Of a DNA stretch of 64,000 nucleotides, positions 23,431-36,292 are shown one piece after another. Position numbers and translations under genes: made by a program. The stretch is from Porogramme epimiltina (Eukaryota > Basidiomycota > Agaricomycetes > Polyporales > Polyporaceae). The stretch lies in contig FTLJ01000689.1 in assembly GCA_900155495.1 (NCBI GenBank), forward strand, positions 57,814 to 121,813, given 5' to 3'. Every line of letters starts with the position of its first letter. Within the stretch, counting starts at the first letter, position 1. The notes beneath the pieces are model-generated. The model saw nothing but the letters and a program-made list of their open reading frames with translations. It was not told the DNA's origin and did no database searches.

Positions 23431-26400
23431 TCATGACTGGCCATGCGCCTCCTCCGGCTCCGCCGCGCGTTCGAACCGCACAAACACCGAGCCCTTCGCC
23501 GGCCGGCACGTCAGGATGTCGTTCCAGTTCGGGCGCGGGAGCTCGGCGAGGGGCGCGCCGTGGGCGTCGACGGCGTGCAGGTCGCGGCTGCCGAGCAGGA
23601 AGAGCGCGGTGATGAGCTTGAGCTCAAGTGTCGCGAGGCGCTTGCCTAGGCAGACAGTGCTTCCTGTAGACAGGATGCGAGGCACGGCGTCAGCGTTCCG
23701 TTTCGGGGTGCTTCAGACAGACGTGAGGATAGAAGGCTGGCCCGCGGCTCCGCGCAAGCCACGCGCCGCGAGCCTCGGAAATAGGGGGCCAGCGGGCGGC
23801 GCCCCGCACTACGACGGACCCAACTATTGAGGGGGAAACTGGTCACGATCTAACACCCGCCAAGACGACCATGGTAGCAGGCCAGGCAGGCGACCCGCGG
23901 ACCAGCGCGGACCCCCCCAGTTTCCCATCGGGCCCGGGGCGGGGCACAGCCCGGGGGAAGAAGCGGGAAGAGGCCCGACAAGGTTCCAGAAAGATGCGGT
24001 GGCACAAAAACGGCACGCACCTGCGCCCATGCCGACATACGAATACGGCGCTTTCAGAGCCATCTCCGCGCGGCCGGGGTCCCACCGCCACGGGTCCTTG
24101 TAGATTTGCGAGCTGAGGTGCACGTCGCTGAAGGGGTACATCACGAACGCGCCCGGCGGGACAAGCTTGCCGCCAAGATACAGCGCGTCAGGTTGCGGGT
24201 GAACGTCGTGGCTAGAAGAGAAGAAGGAAGACTGTGAAGGTGCAGGCGTGGAGGGCGTGGATGGACGGTATTGCCGCATTGCGACATGTGGTTCCGCCAC
24301 GCGGAGGGTCTCGCGGATGAGCGCGTCCAGAATGGGCGTCTCCGTCTCCCATGCGGCGAGCGGGATGCTTGCCAGCGACGCCGACAGCGCCGAGAGCGGC
24401 GGTGGCTCGGATAGTGGCGTTTCCCGAGGTGGGCTCGGACCCGCGTTCGGTGATCGGGGCGGAGGACACGAGGATTCGGGGGTGGTGCGTCCTGGTGGCG
24501 GCGGAGGCGGAGATGTCGCGCGCGACGCGACGTCGGCCGCGGAAGGAGATGAACCTTGCGTATGCGCCGTGTGCGCCGCGACGAGTCGCCGCATTTCTTC
24601 GGCAGCCTTGTCGCGCCATTCGGGGTGCCCGCTAAGGAACGTGATGAGCCACGAAGCTGTGAAGTATTAGCCCGCGGCGGACGGCGTACACTCCATCGAA
24701 CACGCACCTGTGGTCCCAGTCGAGCGTGCACCGGCGACGAGTAAGCCCATGATGAACTGAGGTACCCAAGTATGTGTCAGCGCGCGAATTCCCTAAAATA
24801 AGAAACGCCGCGCCTCCACCTCCGCGCGCGACAGTCGCGCGATACGCGAGAAGCACGGCGAAGGCGGGGCGCAGGCGCAAGTACTGACCCCGATGATAAT
24901 CAACCTCTCGTCGCCGGCATCGATGAGCATCTGCGGCGTATCGTCGCGCGCGAGCCCGGTCTTTAGTCGCGCATCGAGGGTAGCACTAATGATGTCATAG
25001 ATGCGCTTCGTCGCGAGCAGCTTGCGAACCGCACTGGGGCCGGGGAGCCACGGGAGGAGAACGGTCGCAGGAGTGGTCGCGGTGTCAAGCGTGTCGTAAA
25101 GCGTCTTGAGACGCGCGACAACGACATGGTCGTCGGCGAGTTCGGTGAAGGCCAGACAGCGGACGGTGGTCTGGAAAAGAAGCTGTGGGAACAAACGAAC
25201 AAGTCGCCAATGTGCGCGGCACAGGCACGCGACGATGGAAAGCAGAACAGAAGGGCACGGGCGTCAACGGGGAGCACGGCGCGCTATATTTACACTTGGG
25301 TACGTACTTCGGAGACGCGTTCGAAAGGGTCGAGAGTGCCGGAATATCCCCATGCGTTGATTGTGCGCCGGGAATCCTCCAGAATGTGTGGAATGACTAG
25401 AAGACAAGCAGGTCAGCCCCGTGCCAGGCAGGTGACGTACTCTATCGCGCGAGGGCAGGAACGCATCCGCAATGTCGACGCGCGCTGGCCTGATATGGCG
25501 TGCCCCTCTTCCAGAATTCTCGGAGCCGTGGACCCGAGTACTTCGCTCGGTGCTGACATGAAGCGAGAGCCGGGGCCATACGCAGCGCGCGGAGCGGTCC
25601 CGAGTCGGGGGCCGGCACGCGGCTTGTATCACACCACACGCATGTGACGGTGTGCACCAACTGCCGCCGTGTGCCCTCCGCGTTGCACGACCGCGGGTGG
25701 CTCTCACGGCGCGCGAGCGCATTCAAAGGCGGGCCACGCGCGGAGACGGAGGCGAAGAAGGGGAGAGGAGCGGTGACACTCACGGCGAGCAAGGCGGTCA
25801 CTCGTCTGCGATGCAGCGAGGCGCTTGTGGATGAGGGCGATCCGACGGGCCTCGAGGTTGGACGTCACTCCCGGAACCATCGGGATCTGTCAGAATGGGT
25901 CGCATCAGAGACGCGCGTGGTGGTCAGACCGGGTGAAAATGGAGGCGCAATGGAGAGCACGGCGCGGGGCGACTCGACGGAGAAACACTCACAGCGCCAG
26001 AGAGAAACTTGAAGCCCGCGTTGAGGTCGAGGTCTCTTGCTTGGAAAAAGTCGCGGCGAGCGGCTTCGCCGGAAAGCACGATGACGGGGGTCTGTAGCCG
26101 AACAGAGTGCGATCAGCCGAGCTTATCCAGAGGCGGCACCGGGCTCCCCGTGGCCCCGCGCACCCGCTCCACCCGACTCGCGTCCGAACACGAACGAGGA
26201 CGGAGGTGCAGGAGTGCGCGCGTGCGTGTGCGTGGCCACGGTGAGGCAGACGTACGTACCCGCAGGAGGCTGAACTGGTATATTGCCTGTCCCGCCAGCT
26301 GGAAGCCCTGGTTGATGAAGTCGAAGCGTTGGTGGAAAAATGGAAGAATGTGTCCGAGCGAGAATCCTGGTAGGTGCACCGGCGCTGCCTCGTCCGCCCC

Positions 26401-26553
26401 GCACGCGTCGCCCAAGCGCGCCCCGCGCGACGTCGGGACGACTGCGTACACCCAGAACGCGAGGATGAGGACCGGGATGACGAGCGCGGCGCTCACCGCG
26501 AATGGATCGGGGACGAGCGCTGTGAGGAAGGGTAGCAGTCCGAGGGGATACAT
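23431..26553 (-). CDS. Cytochrome P450 B, distinct family from P450 A
   Basis: Starts MYPLGLLPFLTALVPDP at 26553 with two hydrophobic segments that anchor it in the ER. Exons further down give RRDFFQARDLDLNAGFKFL, VIPHILEDSRRTINAWGYSG, the I-helix IMGLLVAGARSTGT near 24740, and the ExxR motif in IRETLRVAEPHVAMRQY near 24290. The haem loop is split: VGMGAG ends an exon at about 24035 and STVCLGKRLATLEL resumes at about 23673, leaving an unusually long intron of about 360 bp. In the loop, Met stands where Phe (or Trp) is usual seven residues before the Cys ligand. A Ser/Pro-rich insert of about 60 residues lies between the I-helix and ExxR. It ends EEAHGQS-stop at 23431. The substrate is unknown. 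Base composition is much more GC-rich than P450 A. Confidence 0.88.
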
Positions 26554-29514
26554 AGTCGTAGGTGGTCGTAGTGATGGCGGCGACTGTGTTGTGCTGCTTC
26601 GTGATGGGTGGACATGAGACGAGGAAAGCGGTAAAAGAATGGACGGGCTTTATGCAAAGGAGCAACAAGGCCGCGCAGAGAGGGGCACAAGAGCGCGGAC
26701 GGCACGAGCGTATGGGCCCCTTCGCGTGCCGCTGATGAGATCAGGATCTGACGGGGATGAGGTTCCTCGCGAGGTCAACGCAAACAAAATGGATGTCGCC
26801 CTGGTGGCGTATTGGCAGGCCCTGCAGGGCTGGCAGGCCGTCGGCGGACGGGCGAGAGGAGGCGTGAGCGGCGACGCGAGATGATGGCGGGCGGTTGAGA
26901 ACGTTGAGAGGGCGGTGGCGGCTACCGGCGGAAAGAGGTCAAGGGGCGCGCGACGCGGGACCTGTCGGATAGACGACGACCGCGGCCGGGAGCAAGTTTT
27001 GTATTTCTCCATATCGCGAGTATCGCGAGATCCTGTGGAGAAATTTGATTAGCATGTTCGGGTTCGGAAGCCAGCGCACTGCTGACCTTTGGGCGACCCA
27101 GCTCCCCGCGGACGGAAGCCACGGTCCATCCGTCGACCGAAATGACAGAGCCCCACCACCTCATCACGGTCCCTCCCGGTTCGGCAACCTTCAGCCCGTT
27201 CGCTTAGCGTGGTGTCGCGATGGTGGATCGAGATCCCACTCCACGTCGCCTCGCGTATGGGTCCACGGTCTTGGGCCTGGCTTGTGTGTTGCGAAGGCCG
27301 CCATGCTGGGCGCGTCCGCCGTCCGGGCAGTGCTTCGTTCATTTGCCGCAGCCGTGCATAATGTCAGCCGCATTCTCCATTAATCCCTAGCAGATCGCCA
27401 GAGGGATAAAGTTGTGCGCGAAACCCCCTCCTCCCCCTTGGATACTTCGCTCGTCCGGCCACGTCCGGGCCTGGCCCCGTGCCGTAGCTAGGTCCTATCC
27501 GCAGGCACGGATTCTCAAGGACGTCTTCCGCGTGCCTGGGCGGGCCACGAACCGCGTCCACGCTAGCGGCCCACAGCTTCACTTGTGTGCCGCGACCCGG
27601 AGCAGAGCGCGTGCTGGCATGGGAGCCTGTGGGCGTGGAAGAGCCGGCGGACGACGTGGGCAAGAGCCACTCTTGGGCGTGATGACGCGCGCGCATGCGC
27701 TGGTGGGAGCGCGCCGCGAAGCTGCATAACTCTGCTATTTTCGGCCGCGTGCATTCAGTCCTTCTCCAGAGCGAAGGCGGGCGGGTGTGATACCGGCCAT
27801 AGTCCGGGCCCGCAATCGTCCGCGATCAGGCAACCCGTCGCGCGGGTGCACGGAACCCGTCCCCGACGACGACGACGCCGCCGACGCACACCTCGGAGAC
27901 GCCGCCTCACGCCCCGCCGGTCGATCAGCGCGCCGGTCGGCGAGCGCGCGCGGCCCCGTCGCGGCAACGCTCGAACAAACTTTACCATTACGCTTGTCGA
28001 GGCGAAGCGCCTCGCGCGCACCCGACCCGCCTCGCCCCCGCCCAGCGGACGTCATTGTGCGCTGCCGCCGCGGCGAGGCAGCCCCCGTCATCAGCCCGCA
28101 GGGCCCGGCGCCCACCCCCGCCTTAGCGCCCCAACGGACGCAGAACGCACGTGGCGAGACACCGATCACGCTAAACGCAGATCGACGCGCACAGGCATTG
28201 CGGCCCGATCCATCTGGCGTCGGGCCCCCCGCTGTGCCCGCCGGTCGGGCAGCGACGAAGCGATCGAGGCCGACGGCGCAAAGCGGGGCAGTGGGGCGCC
28301 CGGCCATGCGCCTCGGCGCCACCTCTGCTGGAGCAGCCGCGGGCGCGCGGGGCGCGCGGAGGGCGGGGCGCGGGATACACAACGGAGTTTGGGCGCGCCT
28401 CCTCGGCGAGTTGCGTCGCGCGGGCGGCGGTCGACCCAGTCGCTGGGAGCTCGTGCGGAGCCGCGCCGTCGCCCAGGGACAGGTACCGAGGTACAGCTGA
28501 AGTGGGATGAGCGATGACCTATGAAAAGAGTGCAATTAATGTCCACGCTCCATATTCGCACAGAACGATCGAATGAGCCGCTCGCGGGAGACGTCCTCGA
28601 CGCGCGTTTCTGCAATGATGAAAACCGTACGAAATCACCCCGTCCTGTACGTCACGAGGCTCTCAGCCCGCACCCTTTCACGCCATTCATTCGCGAGATG
28701 ACGGACGAGCTGTGGCGTCCGGCAGACCACCGCGTTGGCACGCGGAGTCGCCTCTCGCGCTGGATCCACAGAGAACGTCGACCATGGCGACACGAGGGGG
28801 CAACGCGGACGACAAAAACAGACGTGCGGTAATTTAGAACTAGAACGACTCACTTGGGGATAAAACGGAACCATGCCACGGCCGCCGAGAATGATGAAGT
28901 GGGCCCGCGGTGGCAGGTCGGCCTACGGCCCCTAATACCACAGCGCGCATCCCGCCACCGGGCCGCGGTGGCCAACACCGGAGATTGGTGTGCTTGTATC
29001 GTAGAAGCACCAGCGCCGAGGGCGCGCCCGTAGGCAACAAGTCGGCCTAGGGTACAGCACGCGGTGAGAATGGGCGCGGTCTTTCGAAGCCTGTTGCTTG
29101 ACATCTCCATGCGCGTGGGCGGGACGAGAAACCACTTCAGCGAAGCTCGCAGCAATGGGCGGCTTTGGGGGAGCGGCGGCGGCGGCGGCTTCTAAGCCCG
29201 CCACTTGATATTCGGGTTTGAGCTTGAAGCATGAAGATCTGAGCGTCGCTCAGCGGGGGTTGCGGACGAGTCTCCGGTAACTGACGATCCTTAGAGTAAG
29301 ACAACTTTTCTTGGATACACTTGTTACAGGAACCATGCATACGGGAATTCGCACTCTGTCTGCCTAGTTTATTCAAATTGCCCAGCACCCCTGCATGGAG
29401 ATGCTGAACGTCTACAACGCCATATATCAAGGGTCGAGAAGCACTGTGGGGTGGAGGAATGATGTGAATCCGGGGCCTTGGTCGTCACGCCGCCCAGCAT
29501 GTTCGTCACAGGGA
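26554..29514. other. GC-rich intergenic stretch, no gene recognised
   Basis: About 3 kb with very high GC, strongest at 27.5-28.5 kb. There, frames of 237-310 codons are open on both strands at once, which is what a stop-poor GC-rich sequence gives by chance; none shows a motif. The first part must include the P450 B promoter. A short imperfect palindromic cluster with repeated GGCAGGCC-like words lies near 26813-26840. Confidence 0.4.
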
Positions 29515-32024
29515 TCAGCGCGTGGGACATTGAACGCCCAGGCGTCGATGCCAGTGGTCGAAGGCCGTGAGGATCGAGGCGTAGTGTGCGAGGGCCGCGG
29601 CCACGACGAAGAAGTGGAAGATCTGGTGCGACGCAAAGAAGTAATCGAAGGTCCCGGGAGAGAATCGTTCCGGGATGCGGTTGGCGCTGTCGTGTGGTGT
29701 CGAAGGCGGCCAACGTGCGAGGGGTTCGTGTCGCCGATTTCCGTGCGGTCAGGGGGCCATATTGGAATGCCGGAGTGCACATTCGTTCGGCAAATTTCGG
29801 GGCGCATTCAATGCCATTAAGGTTCCGCGAATGCATCAAGGCCAACGCCGATGCCAACGCCGCAGGTGGCAGGTGAGCATAGTTCGGGTCGGGTCGGATG
29901 GGTAGCGTTTGGAAGCGAGAGGTTGGAGTTTCGAAAAGGGGTCCCCACGATGCGCGGTGCCGCACAGGAACAAGGGCAAGGGCGAAGCGACACCGCAGTG
30001 GGACAGAAAACACGAAATGGGTAAAACCTCTGTTAGCAGCAGAACACGACGCATACACACATGTGTACTCACTACAGCAGGGCGCCGGTGATGTAGCATG
30101 TTCCGGAAAGCAGCACATACGCAAAGCCCATTTCGTAGCACAGCGTGTAGAAACCATGCGCGACAAGCCCGTGCATAGTGGGAATGACGCCACATAGCCC
30201 GAGGAGGATAAAGACTCGTGTGCGGGCACCTCGGTGTGTCGGCTTGCGATATTCGGGATTGAGAACGATGTACCCGGCCCCTATCGGAGAGATAAATTAG
30301 TACATAGGGTCAGAAGAGCGAGACTCTCCGTGCCACACAGATAAGCTCTTCGGAAAGGGGCAGGAAGAGCGCCAGCGCGGGTGGGCGCCGCGCTGGTCGT
30401 TCATGGGGGCAACGATCGAGCGAAGAAAGGGGTTAGGGCAGTGTAAACTCACCAAATCCTGCCACGCAGATACATGTCAAGTAGAACTTTTGATAATGTG
30501 GCTCACAGAAGAAGCCGTAGTATATGCATGGGAAGAATGACCCCACAGTGAGGACTGTGGCGGATGGGCGGTGTCAGCCTGGTGGTGGAGTGAGACAGAA
30601 ATGAGGTTGACACAAACCCACGATGCCGGTGTAGTCTAACGCGTTGCATTTCGCGGCGACCTGCGGGGGATGGGTTAGCATGCGTTATCCTCACTGCGAG
30701 AACCACATACGCACAGGCTCCGAGTGCGCGCTAAGGGTGTGGTAGAACGCGCTCGAGAAGAGGCAAAAAATAGCGGAGCACAAGAATATCACGAACACGG
30801 CCATGTCCGCCCATGTCGTGGACTCATAGTGCACGAAGTAGACGGATGGGAAGGTGAAGAGAAACGCCGCGAACAACACTGCCCCGCCGAGGTGACTGTG
30901 AATGTTGACTGACGGAGGGTATATGGACGTAAGAACGCGCGCAGCTCGGAAATGAGCGAGGATCGCACCTGTTTCGTTGTGGAGGTCTGCCGGGGCCGAG
31001 AGCCATCCCGCGCAGCGAACAGCCCGTCATCAGTTCGGTGACACGCGCGGAGCTTGTAGCGACGTAGCCCGAGATACGTACATCCAAACACCGACGCTGC
31101 ACATGCACGCCAGCTTGCTGTGGCCCTATGTGAGTAAACAAGATATGTCAGCGATCCGAACTTCCGAAAGACTTCAGAATGGTGGTCGAGACTGTGACAG
31201 TGTTCAGCTCCGCTCTCTCAAGTCCGCGGGGATGTGCGCCCCAACACATGGCAGGGCGGGGCGTTGAGGCGGTACCCCGAGCGTTCGCCCGTCCGAAGAG
31301 TCCGCGCAGCGATTGCGTCAGGACAAAAGGTGTCTAGCCTCTCCGCTGGCGCGAGGTGCGGACGATTTGGCTCGGACCTCCAGTGGAGCCTCGTCACCTG
31401 CTCGACTGCAGCTCCGTCACCTAGCGCGAACAGAGCGGACTCGGCGCGCCTCAAGCGCATGTGTGCAGCCGATTACGGCGAACCACGTACACATGAGCCA
31501 AGCACCTTGTTGACGGGAAACATAAGCCCCCGCTGAGGCGCTGCAAGAAAGGCAGAGTGACGAATGCATGGCGGACATGAGTGCGGGAACGCTTCCGACC
31601 GGGCCCAGAAAACACGGCGTCTCCGCACATCCCGCGTCTGGTGGGTCCTTCTAGCGGCATAACGGATGCGCCCCGCGCGCACGCACCTTCTATACCCCGT
31701 CAAGATATATTCGTTGTCCCTCTGCCAGTCTGGGATCTCGTGCCAGGTGAGCGTCCGCTTCCCGGGTGCCTTCCGGGTCTTGCCACCGTCGGGCTCGATG
31801 ACAGCGACAGTTATCGGGGCTCGGTCTGTCGGATCAGTTTCCTGTGTAGGCAGGTGTAATCAGCACGCACATCTTGCGGCGCATATAGCTAGAGTATGCG
31901 AGTGTTCGCCTGCCATCGACGGCTTCTATTCCGCCTCATAGGCGAACACTGCATACAGGCATGTGGTGGACGCTGTAGGACTCACCGAGTGGCCCCTTCG
32001 CGCACGAAGCGACGCGTCATGCAT
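29515..32024 (-). CDS. PAQR / haemolysin III family receptor
   Basis: A seven-helix membrane protein related to adiponectin receptors and yeast Izh proteins. Exon 1 (MHDASLRARRGHS) runs from 32024 to a GTGAGT donor at 31985. Exon 2 has LTWHEIPDWQRDNEYILTGY. After a long or doubly split intron come SWRACAASVFG and, across two more introns, the family hallmark LHNETVNIHSHLGG. The helices follow: VLFAAFLFTFPSVYFVHY, FLCSAIFCLFSSAFYHTLSA (conserved Ser/His), AHGFYTLCYEMGFAYVLL, and the last SHQIFHFFVVAAALAHY (conserved H-x3-H). It ends QCPTR-stop at 29515. The conserved Ser, Asp and His residues of the family bind zinc and suggest a ceramidase-like activity. In fungi the family is tied to sterol and zinc homeostasis. 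A small exon near 31510-31545 is possible but unproven. Confidence 0.87.
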
Positions 32025-33431
32025 GGTGCGGCTTGCGAGAGGTGGTGGTCGAAGGGCAAGCGTGTTCAGCCTGAGAACATCATGTTGGTGGTGGCAGGGA
32101 AGCCGGATCCCCAAAAAGTCAAAGGTACGTCAACTGGGGATTCTCACGCTCCGGGGATGCCGATGGAGCGCCCATAGCCTAATCCGCGTGCACCCTCCGA
32201 TCACGCGTCCAAGGTTCGAATGGGATCCTCGAGTTTTGCCACCTGTCTCTCAAACGTAAGGGGGGAATGAGTGTAGCTTATAATATAACTTACGGCGCCC
32301 AGCGAGGGAAAGTCACGCCCCAGATGTAAGGAATAGGTGTGAGCGGCCTCGCCGCGCAGCTATCCACCACATCCACCGCGGTTCGCCCTCGGAGGACCTC
32401 TTCCGAAGAGACATATTCCCCATCCGATGTTGTATCCCATCATCTACGCATACCCTCCTTTGCTACTTGCCCCAGTGGCTGTCTCTTCCGCTGGGGTTTG
32501 GCCCGGGTCCTTCAAACACATGCTTCGGCGAAGAGCGCCTATCCGACCTCCTTGTTACGGCAGCGGTCTGGGTTAGGGTCGAATGACGTAGTTGCGAGTA
32601 CCGCATCAGTAATCCCAGTGGCTGAGACGGAAAAACAGCATCATTTGGTCAGGAAAACATATAGAAGAGCTGGTAATCTAGCTGAGAGGCCTGTACGCGA
32701 GTAGACGGGGCGACACACAACAGAAAGAGGTGGCGGGTCTACAGATTACGACCGTCCTTGGACGAGAGCAATGCGACTAGGGGAGCAATACACAATCTAC
32801 ACGCAGTCCAAGGGAGCTATAGAAGTGCGTATGCTAATGCGACGATGCAGTGACAAAGCAAATGATGACGGGCACAACCATTGCGCTGGTAAGGATATGG
32901 AGGCTGGCTAATGGTCGGAGAACAGATACCGAAAGTGGAGTGGGCATAGGCAGAGACGTTCAGGATGATGTGGGGATAGGTTGGGAATGAGAGGGGAACG
33001 GCGGCGGTGAGATCAAAAAGCATACTTTTAAACGTAAGGGCTTGGTGAGAAGGCAAAATGGCAGTCGACGCCGAAAGGGTATGCCGAAAGGAGGGGGGAA
33101 CTATGGACAATGCAAATGAGGTAGATGATGGATAGATGAGTGCGATAGGGATGCAGCGAGACGTATGCGGTAATAATACAAACGCGCTAAGGCGTGGTGA
33201 TGCAGATTGTGTCCGTCAGACCAGATGTCCTTCGAGTGGTCGGCAACTTTGTTGGACGTGAGTGATGTGGTGTGCGAAGAGGAAAAGCCGATGTGGGGGC
33301 GGTATGATGGCTAGCGTGGGTCCTTGAGACCGGGTAGAGTTGTCGCAATTGTCGGTAGGTCGCTCATGTCGCGGGGATAGCAGGTGGCTCTATGTGGAGC
33401 GGAATTGTGGGTGTGGGGATGGGAGGCGCCC
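32025..33431. other. Intergenic, no gene seen
   Basis: Upstream side of the PAQR gene and downstream side of the KEN-box gene. Short frames only. Repeated GATGG/GGATAG-like words at 32950-33300 look like low-complexity 3' sequence. Confidence 0.4.
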
Positions 33432-34278
33432 TTAGTGGACGACGTCGGAGAAACGGTCGACGCTGGTAGCGCGGGCAGACGCGAAACGATCGCCAGCAGC
33501 GCACGGCGAGGAGAAGGTGAAGGAGGAGTACACCTTCTTGCGCTCGGGCGTCGAGAAAACGTCGCCGACTGTGGAACCCTTGACGGGCGAAGCAGAGCTC
33601 TCGGAGCGAGAGGGAGGCGGGGTGGAGGGACGCTCCGACTTCACGCCAGAGGGCGCAGCGACGGATGCCTACAGACGGACCGCCTGTCAGCAATAGGAGC
33701 GGACAACCGAGCAAAGGACACACCTTCTCAACGTCCTTCGCATCATCTCCAACAACCTCGCCCTTCGGGGCAACCTGCTCGTATGCCTCGCTGATGTCGG
33801 CGAGCGGGAGGACGGTGAGCTCCTTGCACCTCGAGTTGATGGCGATCTGCTCCAGGGACTCGACATCCTCGCCTTCTTCAACAAGACGGGGGAGGGAGGG
33901 TTCACGAGTCTCCTTGCGCACACGGCTGGAGGCGCCACGTTTGCTCGAAGCCGCGCGCTTGACCTTCTTGTCGGTGGTCCGCGACTTGGAAGACGCCTTC
34001 TTGACTGGCTTCTCGGAGAGAGGGCGAGGCTTTTTGCTCGGCGATACTGGCTGCGACTTCGTGGTCAAAGCCGTCTTCCTTTTCTTGCAAGTGCCCTGCT
34101 CCGTGATGACACGTGATCCCGACGATGGATCCACGTTTTCTTTGTCAGGTGCGTACACCAGGAGCGGCCCTGAGGGCGGGGGAAGGGCGATAGTAGTCGC
34201 AGAGGTACCGGAGCAGTCGTCGGCCGGAAGGGCCTCTGGCTCGTCGCGGAAGACAGCGAAAGTGCGGATACTGGCCAT
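33432..34278 (-). CDS. Disordered KEN-box protein, possible cell-cycle regulator
   Basis: Two exons. Exon 1 begins MASIRTFAVFRDEPEALP at 34278 and runs to about 33724, ending at DDAKDVEK. A short intron follows. Exon 2 runs from about 33665 (ASVAAPSGVKSERPSTPPPS) to the stop at 33432. Near residue 45 it has PDKENVDPSSGSRV: a KEN box with Pro at +5, the strong form of this APC/C degradation signal. A long Lys/Arg-rich part with SPSKKPRPL and several S/T-P sites follows, then a conserved-looking C-terminus (TPERKKVYSSFTFSSP). No folded domain is apparent. The arrangement (early KEN, basic middle, S/T-P sites) recalls securin-like or CDK-regulated APC/C substrates, but that is inference. I do not recognise the family by name. 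Confidence 0.72.
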
Positions 34279-35233
34279 TAGGATGATGTCACTAGGTATG
34301 AGGTGAAGAGACGCGTGAGGGTGGTTGCAGTGTTGGCGAGCGACGGGCGATACGACGAGTAGCTATGAGTGTGGTTGAGGCTGCGCCGAGCGTAGATGAC
34401 GATAGCGATGGCGTTAGAGATGAGGACAGAGGTATCTCGGGAGGGAGTCGTCGTCGACGTCGAGGACGAGGAAGAGGAAATGAACCTTGCGCGCGTTTTA
34501 GGGCCCGTTTTGAACTCCGCTACCGGCAAGGCACTGATACACGTGATGTGTTGATCAACGCTTTCAAGCTTTCCTTGGGTCCCTTTCGGGACTACCACGG
34601 CCACCTAGCGGGCTCAGGGGGCCATTGTTCGTGGCATTGGCCTACAAGACGGGCTGGCTATAGTGCTCGGGCCTTGGCGCATCCTTTGAGGGCATGTGAT
34701 ACCGGCGCGCCGAGCCTCGGTAAAGGTTAGGCCTATGGACGTCTGTTTGAAGGATATTTCTGCAACCAGGCAACACAAAGAGAAGAAGGTCATAGCGTAA
34801 GTGCTGAAAGGACGAAAATAAAACACCTTACTGAGTGTGTGTTCCATTCATGAGAGCTCTTGGTACTTTAGCGGCGCCTTCCGACCACAGACATGACCAC
34901 AGTAATGCTATTTACCGGAGTCCGCACCGAGCATAGCGCAGTCCCTGTAGCAGAGACTTGGCATACGGGGGAAGCTGTATCACTCTTGCTGCTCTCAAGC
35001 ACCATGAGCGACTGTCGAAGTACCTAACTGGGGCCTCGAACGCCAACTTGCACGCCTGCCAATCACGGACTAGGGTGCAGTCGCCGCCTGAAAACGGGCG
35101 CTTACGAGCACGACACGCGCCGTCCCCGCGCCGCCACCTCTTTCCGCCGCCACGACCTGCGTCGTACCCCCCCTGCCCCCTCTTCGACCGGTCTTACTCT
35201 TCTGGCCCAATTTCTTGCCTATACCTCTCCACG
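34279..35233. other. Divergent intergenic region
   Basis: Lies between the starts of the KEN-box gene (left) and the Yra1-like gene (right), so it holds both promoters. A CT-rich tract lies near 35140-35230, just before the Yra1 start. No gene is seen. Confidence 0.4.
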
Positions 35234-36292
35234 ATGTCTCATGCAGCTGTGAGCCGTGCCAAGAAACCCTACAGCGTTCGTCCCTTTCCTTGTTTACGCG
35301 TCGCGGCTCCTGACTCGCGCATATAGCGACCCTCTCCCCGCCCTGAAGGTGCAGACGGTCAATGGCTCCACGACAAGGCTCCAGGAGTTCCCCGTGCCGT
35401 TCAAAATACTGTCGTGAAGACACCAAATGGCGTCACGAACACGAGAATCATCGTCTCCAACCTGCACTACGAAGTCACCCCCAAAGACCTCAGCGTACGT
35501 GTTTAGTTCTGCCCGTGCTCCTTTTTGTATTTGTATTTACACATACAGTAGCAAATCTTTGGTCAAATTGGCACACTTGTCCGTGAGCCGCATATCAGGG
35601 TACGAAGCTCCGCATGCACGCAGTCCACATAAGAAACGAGACACCAATCCGACTTTTTCGCCCCTCGTGCACGCATTTTCTCGGCATTGCGAACAATGGC
35701 ACCCCACAGTACGATCGCAGCGGCCGCTCTTCAGGTGTTGCTATCATCACCTTCGAGACTCCAATGGAGGCGACGAGGGCAAAGAAGCAGTTCGATGGTA
35801 TTCTATGCAAAAGTAATTCCCGTTTCTACCGTGTCCGCCGTACTCTCTTCTATGCGTTATGCTGATGCTCGAACGACGCGTAGGTCAACCTATGTCGGTA
35901 GCATACGACACGACACCCCCTCCCAAGGGCCCGCGCGGCAAAGGGCCTGCTTCACTCCTCAACCGCATCGAGAAGCCTGCCCTCCTCGACCGTTTAGGTA
36001 AGGGCGAGTCTAAACCCAAGTCTACTCCTCCCGCGTGAGTCTATCTGTGTCTATGTCATGCTCCACATTGTCCTCAGTTGTCACCAGGCAAAGCAGCGTC
36101 GGCCCGGTGAGGACGAAAGCCCGCGGGGGTGCCCCAAGTACACGCGCTTCGAGGAGGGAGAAGCCGAAGACTATGGAGGAGTTGGATCAGGAGCTTGAAG
36201 CGTTCATGAACGACGATGTCACACCCACCCCTCCCCCCGCCGCCTCCAAGGCAGGAGCCGCGACTGCGGAGGGCGACGTGGAGATGTCTTGA
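35234..36292 (+). CDS. YRA1: mRNA export adaptor, Yra1/ALYREF-like RRM protein
   Basis: Six exons (35234-35275, 35327-35494, 35552-35599, 35710-35812, 35884-36034, 36088-36292) join in phase to 238 residues. One RRM covers about residues 43-120: RNP2 is RIIVSNLHY and RNP1 is SSGVAIITF. After it come an RGK/Pro-rich linker and the C-terminal helix KTMEELDQELEAFMNDD, the conserved Sub2/UAP56-binding box of REF proteins. The protein bridges spliced mRNA, the TREX complex (Sub2, THO) and the Mex67 export receptor in the nucleus. In yeast, YRA1 is autoregulated through its intron; the many introns here do not show whether that holds. A donor-like GTAAGG at 35998 is read through, because the frame continues LGKGESKPK. 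Confidence 0.92.

Noticed and set aside
27585..28535. Overlapping frames of 237-310 codons on both strands
   Set aside because: They exist only because stops are rare in this GC-rich DNA. No motif, no splice logic, Arg/Ala/Pro-biased composition on both strands.
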